Position numbers and translations under genes: made by a program
Assembly (NCBI GenBank): GCA_964564785.1
Contig: CAZMCT010000048.1
Location: forward strand, 1 to 25,700
Length of the DNA stretch: 25,700 bases
Source of the DNA: CAZMCT01 sp964564785
GTDB lineage: Bacteria; Planctomycetota; Phycisphaerae; UBA1845; Fen-1342
Direction of reading: 5' to 3'
In this document: positions 14,139-22,430 of the stretch, in pieces
Numbering within the stretch: the first letter of the stretch is position 1
How the letters are laid out: each line of letters opens with the position of its first letter
The notes under the pieces: model-generated
The model's database searches: none
Told to the model about the DNA's origin: nothing
What the model saw: the letters and a program-made list of their open reading frames with translations, nothing else

Positions 14139-14897
14139 CTACCCCGAGCGCGGGGGGTAGGTCGGCGCGGTCCAGGGAGTCAGCCCGGCGAAGTGCGCGA
14201 CCGGGTCGGTCAGCGGCACGGCATGTGGCAGCGTGAACAGCTCGCCGTAGCGAAAGCCGCAGCGCGAGCCGTCGCTGGCGTCGATGGCCCGGATGCGGTG
14301 CAACAGCTTCTCCAGCCGGGCGTCGTCGAACTGCGAGCGGTAGCACGAGATCGCGGCGATCTTCTGCTCGTACACGCCGGAGACGTCGACCACGAACGTC
14401 CCGGGCCAGTTGGCCTGCTCGGCCGACGCGGCGACGGGCCGGTACCAGAGCCAATCGATGCGGTGCGGGGGCGTGCCGGCGAAGCGGTCGTCCCACTTCG
14501 TGAGCTGCGAGTAGAAGCGGGCGCCCTCGAGAATGAGCTGGGCCTGGTAGTGGTCGGGCGAGGCCCCGGGTGTGCGGCCGGCCAGGCCGACGACGATCCG
14601 CGGGCGAAAGCGGCGGAAGACGGTGGCGACGGCGTAGCGGGCGGGCGGGCCGTCCATCAGCTCGCGGTTGGGCAGCGCGAGGGTCGCAACGTGGTGGACG
14701 CCGAGGATGCGGGCCGCCTCGGCCGTCTCGGCCGCGCGGGCTTCGCGTGTGCCGCGGGGCGTGGGCTCGCCGTCGGTCATATGCACGATGCCGACGCGGT
14801 GGCCGAGCTGGACCAGGCGCGCAATGGTGCCGCCGCAGGTAATCTCGACGTCGTCGGGGTGCGGCATGGTGAAGAGGATGTCGAGGGTGTCGCTCAC
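14139..14897 (-). CDS. PIG-L family deacetylase, BshB1-type
   Basis: The 252-residue product carries the PIG-L zinc motif MPHPDDVEITCGGT (His13, Asp15, Asp16). It then has the BshB1-like stretch MTDGEPTPRGTREARAAETA and AARILGV, and SPDHYQA (His116) as a later zinc ligand. PIG-L enzymes remove N-acetyl groups from sugar conjugates such as GlcNAc-malate in bacillithiol synthesis. No other bacillithiol gene is here, so the true substrate is open. GTG 14897 is chosen because CCGGAG precedes it and because the longer start (ATG 14921) overlaps the -10 box at 14920-14925. The gene follows cysC on the same strand but has its own promoter. Confidence 0.8.
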   Translation of the reverse strand: MSDTLDILFTMPHPDDVEITCGGTIARLVQLGHRVGIVHMTDGEPTPRGTREARAAETAEAARILGVHHVATLALPNRELMDGPPARYAVATVFRRFRPRIVVGLAGRTPGASPDHYQAQLILEGARFYSQLTKWDDRFAGTPPHRIDWLWYRPVAASAEQANWPGTFVVDVSGVYEQKIAAISCYRSQFDDARLEKLLHRIRAIDASDGSRCGFRYGELFTLPHAVPLTDPVAHFAGLTPWTAPTYPPRSG

Positions 14898-14919
14898 GGG
14901 CGTCTCCGGAAAAGGGTAC

Positions 14920-14925
14920 ATTCTA
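14920..14925 (-). promoter_or_regulatory. -10 box of the PIG-L deacetylase gene
   Basis: TAGAAT on the minus strand, 22 nt before GTG 14897. No clear -35 box is visible. It argues against the in-frame ATG at 14921 as the start. Confidence 0.4.
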
Positions 14926-14969
14926 CTTTCGCGAGAGGTCCCCGAGCCATCATGGAGCCGCAGGGGGCT

Positions 14970-14994
14970 GGAAAAGCAGAATGTTCCCTTTTCC
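14970..14994 (-). terminator. Weak hairpin just after cysC
   Basis: A 7-bp inverted repeat (GGAAAAG / CTTTTCC) with an 11-nt loop begins 2 nt past the cysC stop codon. There is no T-run after it, so terminator function is uncertain. Confidence 0.25.
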
Positions 14995-14995
14995 G

Positions 14996-15616
14996 CTACT
15001 TCGCGTTGAGCAGTCCGCGCTGCTGGAGGTAGTCGAGCAACTGCTGGGCCGCGGCCTGCGGCGTGACCGCCCCGCTGTCGAGCACGATTTCGGGGTTGAG
15101 CGGCTCCTCGTACGGGGCGGAGACGCCCGTGAACTCCTTGAGCTCGCCCGCCCGGGCTTTCTTGTAGAGGCCCTTGGGGTCGCGCGTCTCGCACAGCTCG
15201 ACCGACGCCTTCACGAAGACCTCGATGAACGGCAGGCCGGCCTGCTCGTGGATCTGGCGGGCCAGGTCGCGGTCCTTGCGGTACGGGCTGATGAAGCTGG
15301 TGCAGGTCAGCACGCCCGCGTCAGCGAAGAGCTTGGCCACCTCGCCGATGCGCCGGATGTTCTCCTCGCGGTCGGCCGGTGAGAAGCCCACGTTCTTGTT
15401 CAGCCCGTGGCGGATGTTGTCGCCGTCGAGAACGTAGGACAGGTGGCCGCGCTGCACGAGGGCGTGCTCGAGCGTGAAGGCGATCGTGCTCTTGCCCGAG
15501 GACGGCAGGCCCGTGAACCAGATCGTGGCGCCCTTCTGCTTGAGCAGAGCATTGCGGTCGGCGCGGTCGACGTGCCCCTCGTGCCAGGTGATGTTGGTCG
15601 CGACTTGCTTGGCCAT
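14996..15616 (-). CDS. cysC: Adenylylsulfate kinase (APS kinase)
   Basis: The 206-residue product has the APS kinase P-loop GLPSSGKST (residues 36-44). It also has DGDNIRHGLNKNVGFSP, DREENIRRIGEVAKLFADAG and the FISPYRKDRD segment that holds the conserved serine. It phosphorylates adenylyl sulfate to PAPS, the sulfate donor for sulfotransferases and for one route of sulfate reduction. The usual partners cysD/cysN and cysH are absent here. That leaves open whether it serves assimilation or sulfation of exported glycans. ATG 15616 follows GGGAG at about 9 nt. The leader contains an 8-bp hairpin (ACGCCCGC/GCGGGCGT, 15632-15652) between the -10 box and the start. Confidence 0.93.
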   Translation of the reverse strand: MAKQVATNITWHEGHVDRADRNALLKQKGATIWFTGLPSSGKSTIAFTLEHALVQRGHLSYVLDGDNIRHGLNKNVGFSPADREENIRRIGEVAKLFADAGVLTCTSFISPYRKDRDLARQIHEQAGLPFIEVFVKASVELCETRDPKGLYKKARAGELKEFTGVSAPYEEPLNPEIVLDSGAVTPQAAAQQLLDYLQQRGLLNAK

Positions 15617-15660
15617 GCTGCGGTGCTCCCAACGCCCGCCGCGTGCGGGCGTACGCGGGG

Positions 15661-15689
15661 AGCATAGCGGGCGGCGGCAGCCGAGGGAA
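15661..15689 (-). promoter_or_regulatory. Candidate cysC promoter
   Basis: Minus strand TATGCT (15666-15661), with a weak TTCCCT (15689-15684) 17 nt upstream. It sits 45 nt before ATG 15616. Confidence 0.35.
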
Positions 15690-15773
15690 CGGGGGGCGAG
15701 GTCGCCGCGCGGAGGGGGCGACGGCGCAGGGCGCGAGCGCGGGGGCGTGGGGTACATCGCACGGCCCACTCGT

Positions 15774-18700
15774 TCACTGGGCGGGCTGAAGGCGGAACGT
15801 CCGGATCTCGTATGGCCGCAGGGCGGCCGTGAGCTTGCGGCCAGCCAGCTCCGCGCGCTCGGTGGCGGTGAGCGGCCGTTCGAGCAAGTCGGTCTCGGTG
15901 AGATTCCGGGCGTCGAAGCCGAGGGTGAACGTGGCCTGGGCGGGTTCGCCGGCGCACTCGTAGGCGCGGAGGATGACCTCGTCGCCGTCCTCGGCGAGCT
16001 TGAGTGCGGTGACGACGACGTTCGCGGGCGAAACGGAGCAGCCGGACCATTCGGGGGGCTTGGCCGGGCCCGGCGGCGAGTTCTGGGGCTCGGCGGGGAT
16101 GACGACGGGCTGGAGCGGCTTGTTGAACTCCCAGGCGGCGCGGGTGGCAAAGGCCTTGTTGAGCGGGCCGTCGTGGGGCAGGACAGAATAGCGGACGCGG
16201 TGCGTGCCGACGTCGGGCCGCGGGTCGGGGTCGTAGGAGCTGCGCAGCAGCGTCAGGCGGATCGTGCCTTCGCGCACGCTGTAGCCATGCTTGCAGTCGT
16301 TGAGCACCGTCAGCCCGCGCAGCGGCGGCGGCGGCGTGGTGGCCAGGGGGTTCGGCACGGGCTTGCCGGTGAGGTCGCACCACTTGAGAGCGACGCACTC
16401 GCGCCCGTCGGCGGGGCGGCTGACGTCGCCGAAGGGGATCTCGAAGGTGGCCGAGTCGGCCTGCACCGCTACGGGGAAAACGACTTTGAGCGTGCGGCTG
16501 CCCTTCTGGGCGTCACCAACGAAGCCCCATTCGATGAGCGTCTCGCAGTCCAGCCGCGGAGTCCCGGGATAGGAGAAGATGTCCTGGACGATGCGGCACT
16601 GCTCATGCGTGAAGCGGGTGCGCGTGCGGGTGCGGACCGGGCCGCTTTCGATAGGCTTGGCCCGGGCGTCGGCGAGTCCGATGGTCTCGTCGACCTCGCC
16701 TAGCTCCCAGGCGCTCATGCTGCGGGGCTTTTCATGGAGCAGCTCGAATTGCGGCCAGAGCATCGGCGGGTCGGCGAGCTCGCCCATCGGCACCGACTCG
16801 TCCGGCTCGAGCGCCCGGATGCGGAAGACCTTCAGGCCGCAGCCGGGCACGCGGCGGGCGAGGAAGCAAAGGTGGCTGGTGCCGTGCTCGTCTTCGCCGA
16901 GCCACTGCGTGGGCACGTCGCCCTGGGCGTCGGAGACGAGCACGGTGGTGCCGCCCGGCAGCCCCTCGCAGGCAATCTCGACCACTTCGGTCCGTTCCCA
17001 GGCGAGCGGGTTGTAGACCACGACGTGCGGACCGGGTCCGTCGAGGCCGACCCGCTGCCGCAGCCGGTCCTGGCCGGCGGCGAGCAGGCCGCGGCCGCGC
17101 GTCTGGAGCTCCTCGTACATGCGGGCGCTCTCTTCCGAAGAGCTGTGGATGAACGAGCCGCAGAGCGTGTCGTGGTGGTGATTCCAGAGCAGGTCGCGCC
17201 AGAGTCGCTCGAATTCCGCCCGCGGATAGGGCGCGGGAGGGCCGCCGTCGGGCAGCGCGGCGAGCGCGGCGAAGACCTCGGTCCCCTCGAGCAGCGACTC
17301 GCTGTCGCGGTTGTAGCGTTTGATCCGGCTGTGCGAGGTGTAGCAGCCCTCGAAGACCGGGTTGAGCTCGCCGCGCACGACGGGAATCCTTTGCGCGGCA
17401 GCGCTCTCCCCCGCCAGCGCGGGGTCCACCTGGTCGTACAGGCGGCGGAAGAACTCCGTGACGGTCGAGAACCGGATCGTCGGCCAGCCGGGGCGGTCGC
17501 GCATGGCGAGCGCGGCCTCGATGTTCTCGCGGGTCGGGCCGCCGCCGTGGTTGCCCACGCCGTACACGATCAGGTAGTCGCGCACGCCGGTCGCGGCCGC
17601 GAACTTCGCCAGCCGCTCGACGCGGCCGGCGTTGATCGACCCGATATACCAGCTCTCGAGCGGGGATTCGTCGAAGGCCAGCACACGTGAGCCGTCGGGG
17701 CCCTCCCACCAGAAGAGCGGCAGCTTGCGGCCGGCGCGGCAGAAGTAGTACGAGCGGATGCCGGACTTGCGCAGGATCTGCGGCAGCGTCCACGGGTGCC
17801 CGAAGGTGTCGGGCTCCCAGCCCTCGGAACAGATCCGGCCGAACTTCTGCTGGAAGTAGCGCTGGCCGCACAGGAACTGCCGCACGTGCGACTCGGGCGA
17901 GATCATGTTGAGGTCGCCCTCGCACCAGCGGCCGCCGACCAGCTCCCAGCGGCCCTCCTGCACGTACTTCTGGATTTCGCGGAAGAGCTCGGGGTGGTGC
18001 TGTTCGGTGGCCCAGTAAAGGGCGGCGCTGCTCTGACTGAAGGTGAAGTCGGGGAACTCCTGCATGAACTTCACGGCCTGGCCGAAGGTCTGCGGAATGA
18101 TCTGGTCGGTCGTCTCCTTCCAATTCCAGAGCCATTGGAGGTCGATGTGGGCGTGGCCGACGAGGTGGCCGGTATAGCGCGCCAGCAGCGGCTCGAACGG
18201 CTCGAGGTGCCTGCGCCCGGCCGCCAGCGAGGCGCGGTAGCGGGGGGCATCGTGAGCGTCGAACGCGGCCGTGTCCTCGGCCGCCGCAGCCTGTTGGAGT
18301 GCGGCCGGCAGCCCGTCGGCATCGAGGACGGGCGCGAGTTCGCGGAAAATCGTGAGCTCGGCCCGGAAACGCTCGCGGTCGCGCCGCAGCTCGTTCTCGG
18401 CGCGGGCGCGGGCGAGGAGCGACTGAACCGCGTCGCTGGCGAGGGCGTCGGTGCGGGGAGTGGTCGTCACCAGGATTTCGCGGCTGTAGCCCTCGTTCTG
18501 ACGGAGCTCAATCTCGGGCGGCGGCCCGTCGGCGTACACCGTGAGGACCGGCCGGCCGGCGCGGATCACGCGGATGTTGTCGAGGAGCTGGATGTAGCGG
18601 CCGGGGCGATCACCCTCGAAGACCGCCAGCCAGCGCTGGGCGAGGCCGCCGGCGAGCGGGGTGAGGTCGAAGGTGCGGTGGAGCCAGCGATCGACCGCGG

Positions 18701-19115
18701 CGTCGAGGGGGGCGTCGCCGTGAAAGCTGGCGCCGGACTGGTCGCGGAGGCCGGCGTCGCGGGCCCAGGGGCGGGCGCCGCCGTGAACGCGGGCGCCGCG
18801 GTGGGCGCGGCGGCCGGCGGCGCGGGCCTGGCGGCGGCGGCCGGCGGCGGGGGGGAGGTTTTCGTGCGTCAGGTCGAAGTCGACGCCGCCCTTGGCCAGC
18901 GGGTTCTCGGCCGGCAGCAGGATGTCGTACTCGAGCTGGTCGCCGGGCTCGATCGCGAGCGGCTCGCGGCTGAGCACGACGTAGGCATAGAAGTTGCCCT
19001 CGCCAGTAGCGATATTCTCGGCGGAGATGAGCAGGCAGGTGTCGTCGGCCAAGGAAGGAGCGGCCAGGGCGGCCAGGACGCACAGGGCGTAAATGAGGCG
19101 GCAGGTCGTGATCAT
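15774..19115 (-). CDS. Exported GH38 alpha-mannosidase-like enzyme
   Basis: The 1113-residue product has a signal peptide (LIYALCVLAALAAPSLA). A ~190-residue beta-rich N-terminal module follows, then the GH38 catalytic domain from about residue 315. It contains GHAHIDLQWLW (zinc ligands His321, Asp325 region), CSEGWEPDTFGHPWTLPQIL with the nucleophile Asp436, and later GNHGGGPT and NHHHDTLCGS. GH38 enzymes are retaining, zinc-dependent alpha-mannosidases. The mid and C-terminal beta-domains (from VVVYNPLAWERTEVVEI) are also present, so the enzyme looks complete. One oddity is residues 88-119, an Arg/Ala/Gly low-complexity insert in the N-terminal module. ATG 19115 has GCGAGGA upstream. Substrate specificity within GH38 cannot be read from sequence alone. 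Confidence 0.85.
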   Translation of the reverse strand: MITTCRLIYALCVLAALAAPSLADDTCLLISAENIATGEGNFYAYVVLSREPLAIEPGDQLEYDILLPAENPLAKGGVDFDLTHENLPPAAGRRRQARAAGRRAHRGARVHGGARPWARDAGLRDQSGASFHGDAPLDAAVDRWLHRTFDLTPLAGGLAQRWLAVFEGDRPGRYIQLLDNIRVIRAGRPVLTVYADGPPPEIELRQNEGYSREILVTTTPRTDALASDAVQSLLARARAENELRRDRERFRAELTIFRELAPVLDADGLPAALQQAAAAEDTAAFDAHDAPRYRASLAAGRRHLEPFEPLLARYTGHLVGHAHIDLQWLWNWKETTDQIIPQTFGQAVKFMQEFPDFTFSQSSAALYWATEQHHPELFREIQKYVQEGRWELVGGRWCEGDLNMISPESHVRQFLCGQRYFQQKFGRICSEGWEPDTFGHPWTLPQILRKSGIRSYYFCRAGRKLPLFWWEGPDGSRVLAFDESPLESWYIGSINAGRVERLAKFAAATGVRDYLIVYGVGNHGGGPTRENIEAALAMRDRPGWPTIRFSTVTEFFRRLYDQVDPALAGESAAAQRIPVVRGELNPVFEGCYTSHSRIKRYNRDSESLLEGTEVFAALAALPDGGPPAPYPRAEFERLWRDLLWNHHHDTLCGSFIHSSSEESARMYEELQTRGRGLLAAGQDRLRQRVGLDGPGPHVVVYNPLAWERTEVVEIACEGLPGGTTVLVSDAQGDVPTQWLGEDEHGTSHLCFLARRVPGCGLKVFRIRALEPDESVPMGELADPPMLWPQFELLHEKPRSMSAWELGEVDETIGLADARAKPIESGPVRTRTRTRFTHEQCRIVQDIFSYPGTPRLDCETLIEWGFVGDAQKGSRTLKVVFPVAVQADSATFEIPFGDVSRPADGRECVALKWCDLTGKPVPNPLATTPPPPLRGLTVLNDCKHGYSVREGTIRLTLLRSSYDPDPRPDVGTHRVRYSVLPHDGPLNKAFATRAAWEFNKPLQPVVIPAEPQNSPPGPAKPPEWSGCSVSPANVVVTALKLAEDGDEVILRAYECAGEPAQATFTLGFDARNLTETDLLERPLTATERAELAGRKLTAALRPYEIRTFRLQPAQ
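18759..18854 (-). repeat. GC-rich low-complexity insert in the GH38 gene
   Basis: About 96 bp built almost only from GCC/GGC/CGC words encodes Arg/Ala/Gly between the HENL and RDAGLRD parts of the N-terminal module. In the next frame the same DNA would give an Ala/Pro linker, so the insert could be a repeat expansion or bounded by compensating frameshifts. Confidence 0.45.
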
Positions 19116-19437
19116 GGAATCCTCGCGAAATCAGCGCGCGCGGCGCCGCGTCGCCGGACAAGTTACCATCCCGCCGAACGGGTGTCATTCCGCGCAGCCG
19201 AGCGACTGCCGGTCATTCCGCGCAGCCCGGCGCCTGTCATTCCGAGAAGCGCTGCGCTTCCTGTCATTCCGAGGAGCGCAGCGACGAGGAATCTGGCCTC
19301 AGACGAAATGAGCGCCCGTGCGCGAGCCCTCTCTGCACCCGCGGCCCGGTCCCACGTCGGTGGCCTGCGGCATCCCCGGCTGCGAGGATATCGCTCCGCA
19401 CCGGCGGGCATGCCAACCGGGATGCGGAAGTCGCGCG
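19116..19437 (-). other. 322-bp intergenic region between the amidohydrolase operon and GH38
   Basis: Its main content is the GTCATTCCG repeat array (19184-19294). The 19295-19437 part, just past the last amidohydrolase gene, shows no gene and no clear terminator. No convincing promoter for the GH38 gene was found. Confidence 0.5.
19184..19294 (+). repeat. Tandem array of GTCATTCCG repeats
   Basis: Four copies of GTCATTCCG start at 19184, 19212, 19236 and 19263 (spacing 28, 24 and 27 nt). Each is followed by a CGCAGC- or GAAGCGCTGCG-type tail. The last unit is the fullest, GTCATTCCGAGGAGCGCAGC, then GACGAGGAATCT. This word is familiar as a dispersed intergenic repeat in many unrelated bacterial genomes. 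Its function is not established. Confidence 0.8.
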
Positions 19438-20952
19438 CTACCTCGCCGGCACCGTGGCGGGAGCCGCTACCGGCGCCTCCTCCGGCCACTCCAGGCGGCG
19501 GGGCCAGACGTCGTCGAACTGCGGAACCTCGAGTTTGCCGGTCGGGCGGATGTGGGCGAAGTATGTGTCCTTGGTCTTGTCGTAGGCGATGCGGCCGGCG
19601 ACGACCGTGTAGCGGACCTGCGTGAGATAGTGCAGCAGGTCGCCGTCGCAGACCACCAGGTCGGCATCCTTGCCGACCTCGAGCGAGCCCACGCGGTCGT
19701 CGATGCCGAGCACGCGGGCGGCGTCGATCGTGATCGTGCGAATCGCGGCGTCGTTGCTCAGCCCGCCGCGGACGGTGAACGCGGCTTCCATGTTGAGGTG
19801 CAGCAGGTCGCGACCGGCCAGGCCCCAGAGTGTGATGCCGGGGGTGGGCGGGATGACCGCGACGGGCACGCCATGCTGCTGGAGAATGCGGGCGTTCTCG
19901 ATGGACGCGCCGCTGGGGCGGTTCGAGCGCTGGTCGGGTGGCGTGTCCTCGCGGGCGGTGATGACGGCCCGGACGCCGGCGCGGCCGAGCTGCGGGGCCG
20001 CAATCCAGCCCTCGTGGGCGCCGCGCACGACGAGATCGAAACCGAACTGCTCGGCCAGGGCGGCGGCGGCGCGCAACTCCTGGGCCGTGTTCGCAGTCGT
20101 AATGCCGATGGCCTCGCGTGTCAGCAGCTTGCGGTACTGCTCGAAGCGGTCCTTGAGCCATTCCTTGTCGGGCGGCTTGGCATTCTTGTTCGTGGCCTTC
20201 TCGCGCTCATGCCGTTGCACGTCGCGGAGGTAGTTGCGGACGCGCTCGAGGTCGGCCCGCAGTCGGGCCCGCTCGACCGGGTTGCGGGTGGAGTAGGGCA
20301 GGTCGACGAAGAGATTGGATTTGAGGAGCATGTCCTCGGTCGTGCCGAACGTGAGCTTGGCGGCGGTGTTTCCCGTGACGCTGGTCGTGATCCCCCCTGC
20401 CAGCGCGATGAGCATGTTCAGACCAAATACGTTGGTCGTGTCCTGCGGCTCACCCCCGCCGTGGATGCCGCTGGCGACGGCCGCGATGAGTCCGGGGTAG
20501 ACATACAGCCCGCGCGCGTCGATCACTTCGGCCTCCGGCGGCACGTGCACGTCCTGGCCGACGGCCGTGATGACCCCGTTCTTGCTCAGTACCGTGGCGC
20601 GCTCGAGCAACGGGCCGGTGACGGTGTGCACGCGACCGCCGACGACGGCCAGCCAGCGGTCTTTCTTGGCCGGCTGCGACGCGGCCGCCGTAGCGGGCTG
20701 CGACTCGGCCGGGCGGGACGCGGGCTGGGTGACCGGCTGGGACACGGGCGGGGGTGTCTTCTCGGCGGCCCGCGTGGTGGTTGGCTGGGATGCCGGCGTC
20801 GTACTCGGCTGCGTCGCCGGCGTCGTGGTCGGCTGCGTGGCTTGAGTGGTGGTTGGGCTTGATTCGGTTTGGGAATCCGGCGCGGGCGGCTGGGCGGCGG
20901 CGGCCGCAACGAGCGCTAGTGCCAGCAGCAGAGGGCGGAACAACGCATTCAT
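19438..20952 (-). CDS. Exported amidohydrolase-like protein lacking the HxH motif (gene D)
   Basis: The 504-residue product has a signal peptide (LLLALALVAAAAA). A Thr/Pro/Gln/Ala linker with repeated TQPA/SQPA words follows (residues ~31-95), then an amidohydrolase-like domain (LAVVGGRVHTVTG ... VIDARGLYVYPGLI). The N-terminal metal motif, normally H-x-H right after PG-[FL]-I-D, is replaced by IAAVASGIHGG, so the usual binuclear metal site cannot form. Downstream the fold marks persist (AAIRTITIDAARVLGIDDRV, GSLEVGKDADLVV). It is the last of four genes. Its ATG overlaps the previous stop as ATGA, with GGAGGG upstream, implying translational coupling. It may be a pseudoenzyme or use other ligands. 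Confidence 0.7.
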   Translation of the reverse strand: MNALFRPLLLALALVAAAAAQPPAPDSQTESSPTTTQATQPTTTPATQPSTTPASQPTTTRAAEKTPPPVSQPVTQPASRPAESQPATAAASQPAKKDRWLAVVGGRVHTVTGPLLERATVLSKNGVITAVGQDVHVPPEAEVIDARGLYVYPGLIAAVASGIHGGGEPQDTTNVFGLNMLIALAGGITTSVTGNTAAKLTFGTTEDMLLKSNLFVDLPYSTRNPVERARLRADLERVRNYLRDVQRHEREKATNKNAKPPDKEWLKDRFEQYRKLLTREAIGITTANTAQELRAAAALAEQFGFDLVVRGAHEGWIAAPQLGRAGVRAVITAREDTPPDQRSNRPSGASIENARILQQHGVPVAVIPPTPGITLWGLAGRDLLHLNMEAAFTVRGGLSNDAAIRTITIDAARVLGIDDRVGSLEVGKDADLVVCDGDLLHYLTQVRYTVVAGRIAYDKTKDTYFAHIRPTGKLEVPQFDDVWPRRLEWPEEAPVAAPATVPAR

Positions 20953-22430
20953 CGCGGGCCCTCCGCGACGGGCGAGGCCCCGTCGGGCTGCCGGCTGCGG
21001 TACACCATTTCGCCGGCGATCAGCACCTCGCGCACCCGCGTCAGCGGGTCGAGCGGATCGCCGTCGAGCAGGATGAGGTCGGCGTCGCGGCCGGCCTCGA
21101 TGGTGCCGAGTCGGTGGTCGAGGCCGAGCAGGCGCGCGGGATGGAGCGTGAGGGCCTTGAGGGCGTCGGATCGCGACCAGCCGGCCTTGACCAGACCGGC
21201 CGTGCGGTCGAGAACCCGCTGGTGCTCGACGGCCGAGTCGTTGACGGGCATGAGCGAGACGACGCAGCCGGCGTCGGCCAGGCGCCGGACGACGTTCAGG
21301 CGCTCGAGCGAGTTCGGAACGCGGGTGACGAGGGGAGTGAGGACGATCTGGGCCTTTTCGGCGCCGAGCTTGTCGGCGACGTATTCGAGGTCGGACTCGA
21401 ACGAAAGCCGGGCGAGATAACGGCGGGCAACGTCGAACTTGGCGAGCACATCCTGGTAGTGCACGTAATCGGAGGCGCTGCCGAGCTCGAGCAGGGCGAA
21501 GATGTCGGGCTGCTTCTGGATGAGGTCGACGAGGACCTGGTGCGCGGGGTCGATGGGCGGCGGCTGGAACTGCGGCGCGGGCTGCGTGGCCGGCTGGCTC
21601 GCGGGCTGCGTGACCGGCTGGCTGGCCGGTGGAGCGGGGGCGGCGAGCGGCTCGGCCGGTGCGGCCTCGGAGGGGGCCGGCGGCGCGCCGGCCATTTCGG
21701 GCTCGGGCGGGGCCTTCTTGTCACCCGGCTTCCTCTCGGGCTCCTGCTTCGGTTTTTCGGCCTCCTGCTTCTGCTTCTTCTCGAACTCCTCGCGCGCTTT
21801 CTCGACCTTCTCGATCTCCTGCTTCGCCTTCTCGAGCGCGCCGCGAAAGACCCGCTTGTCCGGCGTGACACGCAGGTAGGACGGCGACTTGAGCACGCGC
21901 TGTTGGGCCGGGCCGCCGGTCCGCACCACGATCGCCCGGCCGGGGATGCCGCCGCCGGCCGGTGCGAGCGCGATGGCCGTGTAGCCGGCCTCGAGCAGCT
22001 CGTCGTACTCGTGCGGGGCGGGGAAGTACTCGTCGGCGGCCGACCAGTTCCCGTGCACCTCGCCGCGGGAGTAGCCGGACAGTCCGAAGCGGGTCTGCGG
22101 GTTGATGAGCCCGGGCATGACGACGCGGTCGCGGGCGTCGATGACCGCCGCGTTGAGCGGATACTCGAGCCCGCGGCCGACGTTGGTGATCTTGCCGCCC
22201 GAGACGACGATCACCGCGTCGTCGACGTCCTTGCCGGTGTTGGTGATGACCTTGCCGGCGAGAATGACGGTGAGACGTTCATCGTCGGCCGGGGGGGCGG
22301 CGTGCGTGGCGGAGACGAGTGCGGCCGCGAGGAGGAGCATGAGAGCCCGGCCGACACGGCAGTGGCACGCGGAAGCACTGCCGGCACGGCAGGGATACAC
22401 CGCTCGCGGCGTGGTCGGTTCCGCAGGCAT
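20949..22430 (-). CDS. Exported amidohydrolase-like protein with coiled-coil insert (gene C)
   Basis: The 493-residue product has a signal peptide ending near residue 45 and an imidazolonepropionase-like start (LTVILAGKVITNTGKDVDDA, VIDARDRVVMPGLI). The expected H-x-H is replaced by NPQTRFG (residues 110-116), so the canonical metal site is missing. Residues ~195-240 form a Glu/Lys-rich coiled-coil-like stretch (ALEKAKQEIEKVEKAREEFE), and ~241-292 a Pro/Ala segment with SQPVTQPASQPATQPA. Both interrupt the catalytic fold. The C-terminal part is typical (ALKALTLHPARLLGLDHRLG, GRDADLILLDGDPL). The start ATG overlaps the previous stop (TGATG), with GAGG 8 nt upstream inside the preceding gene. 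Confidence 0.7.
   Translation of the reverse strand: MPAEPTTPRAVYPCRAGSASACHCRVGRALMLLLAAALVSATHAAPPADDERLTVILAGKVITNTGKDVDDAVIVVSGGKITNVGRGLEYPLNAAVIDARDRVVMPGLINPQTRFGLSGYSRGEVHGNWSAADEYFPAPHEYDELLEAGYTAIALAPAGGGIPGRAIVVRTGGPAQQRVLKSPSYLRVTPDKRVFRGALEKAKQEIEKVEKAREEFEKKQKQEAEKPKQEPERKPGDKKAPPEPEMAGAPPAPSEAAPAEPLAAPAPPASQPVTQPASQPATQPAPQFQPPPIDPAHQVLVDLIQKQPDIFALLELGSASDYVHYQDVLAKFDVARRYLARLSFESDLEYVADKLGAEKAQIVLTPLVTRVPNSLERLNVVRRLADAGCVVSLMPVNDSAVEHQRVLDRTAGLVKAGWSRSDALKALTLHPARLLGLDHRLGTIEAGRDADLILLDGDPLDPLTRVREVLIAGEMVYRSRQPDGASPVAEGPR
21573..21625 (-). repeat. Tandem repeat coding the SQPVTQPA linker in gene C
   Basis: GGCTGCGTGGCCGGCTGGCT-like words recur about every 12 or 24 nt and code for repeated (S/T)QPx. 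A related, more diverged run lies in gene D (about 20660-20860), so the linkers appear to share an origin or a codon-level expansion. Confidence 0.5.

Noticed and set aside
14919..14921. ATG 14921 as start of the PIG-L deacetylase
   Set aside because: It overlaps the TAGAAT -10 box. GTG 14897 has a Shine-Dalgarno sequence and starts just before the conserved domain.
19184..19294. CRISPR array
   Set aside because: The units are only 9 conserved bases with variable tails and 24-28 nt spacing, with no cas gene nearby. It is a simple dispersed-type repeat.
17796..19625. 609-codon plus-strand open frame opposite the GH38 gene
   Set aside because: It mirrors the codon structure of the GH38 gene, shows no motif and has Val/Ala/Gly/Glu-biased content. 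It is a shadow.
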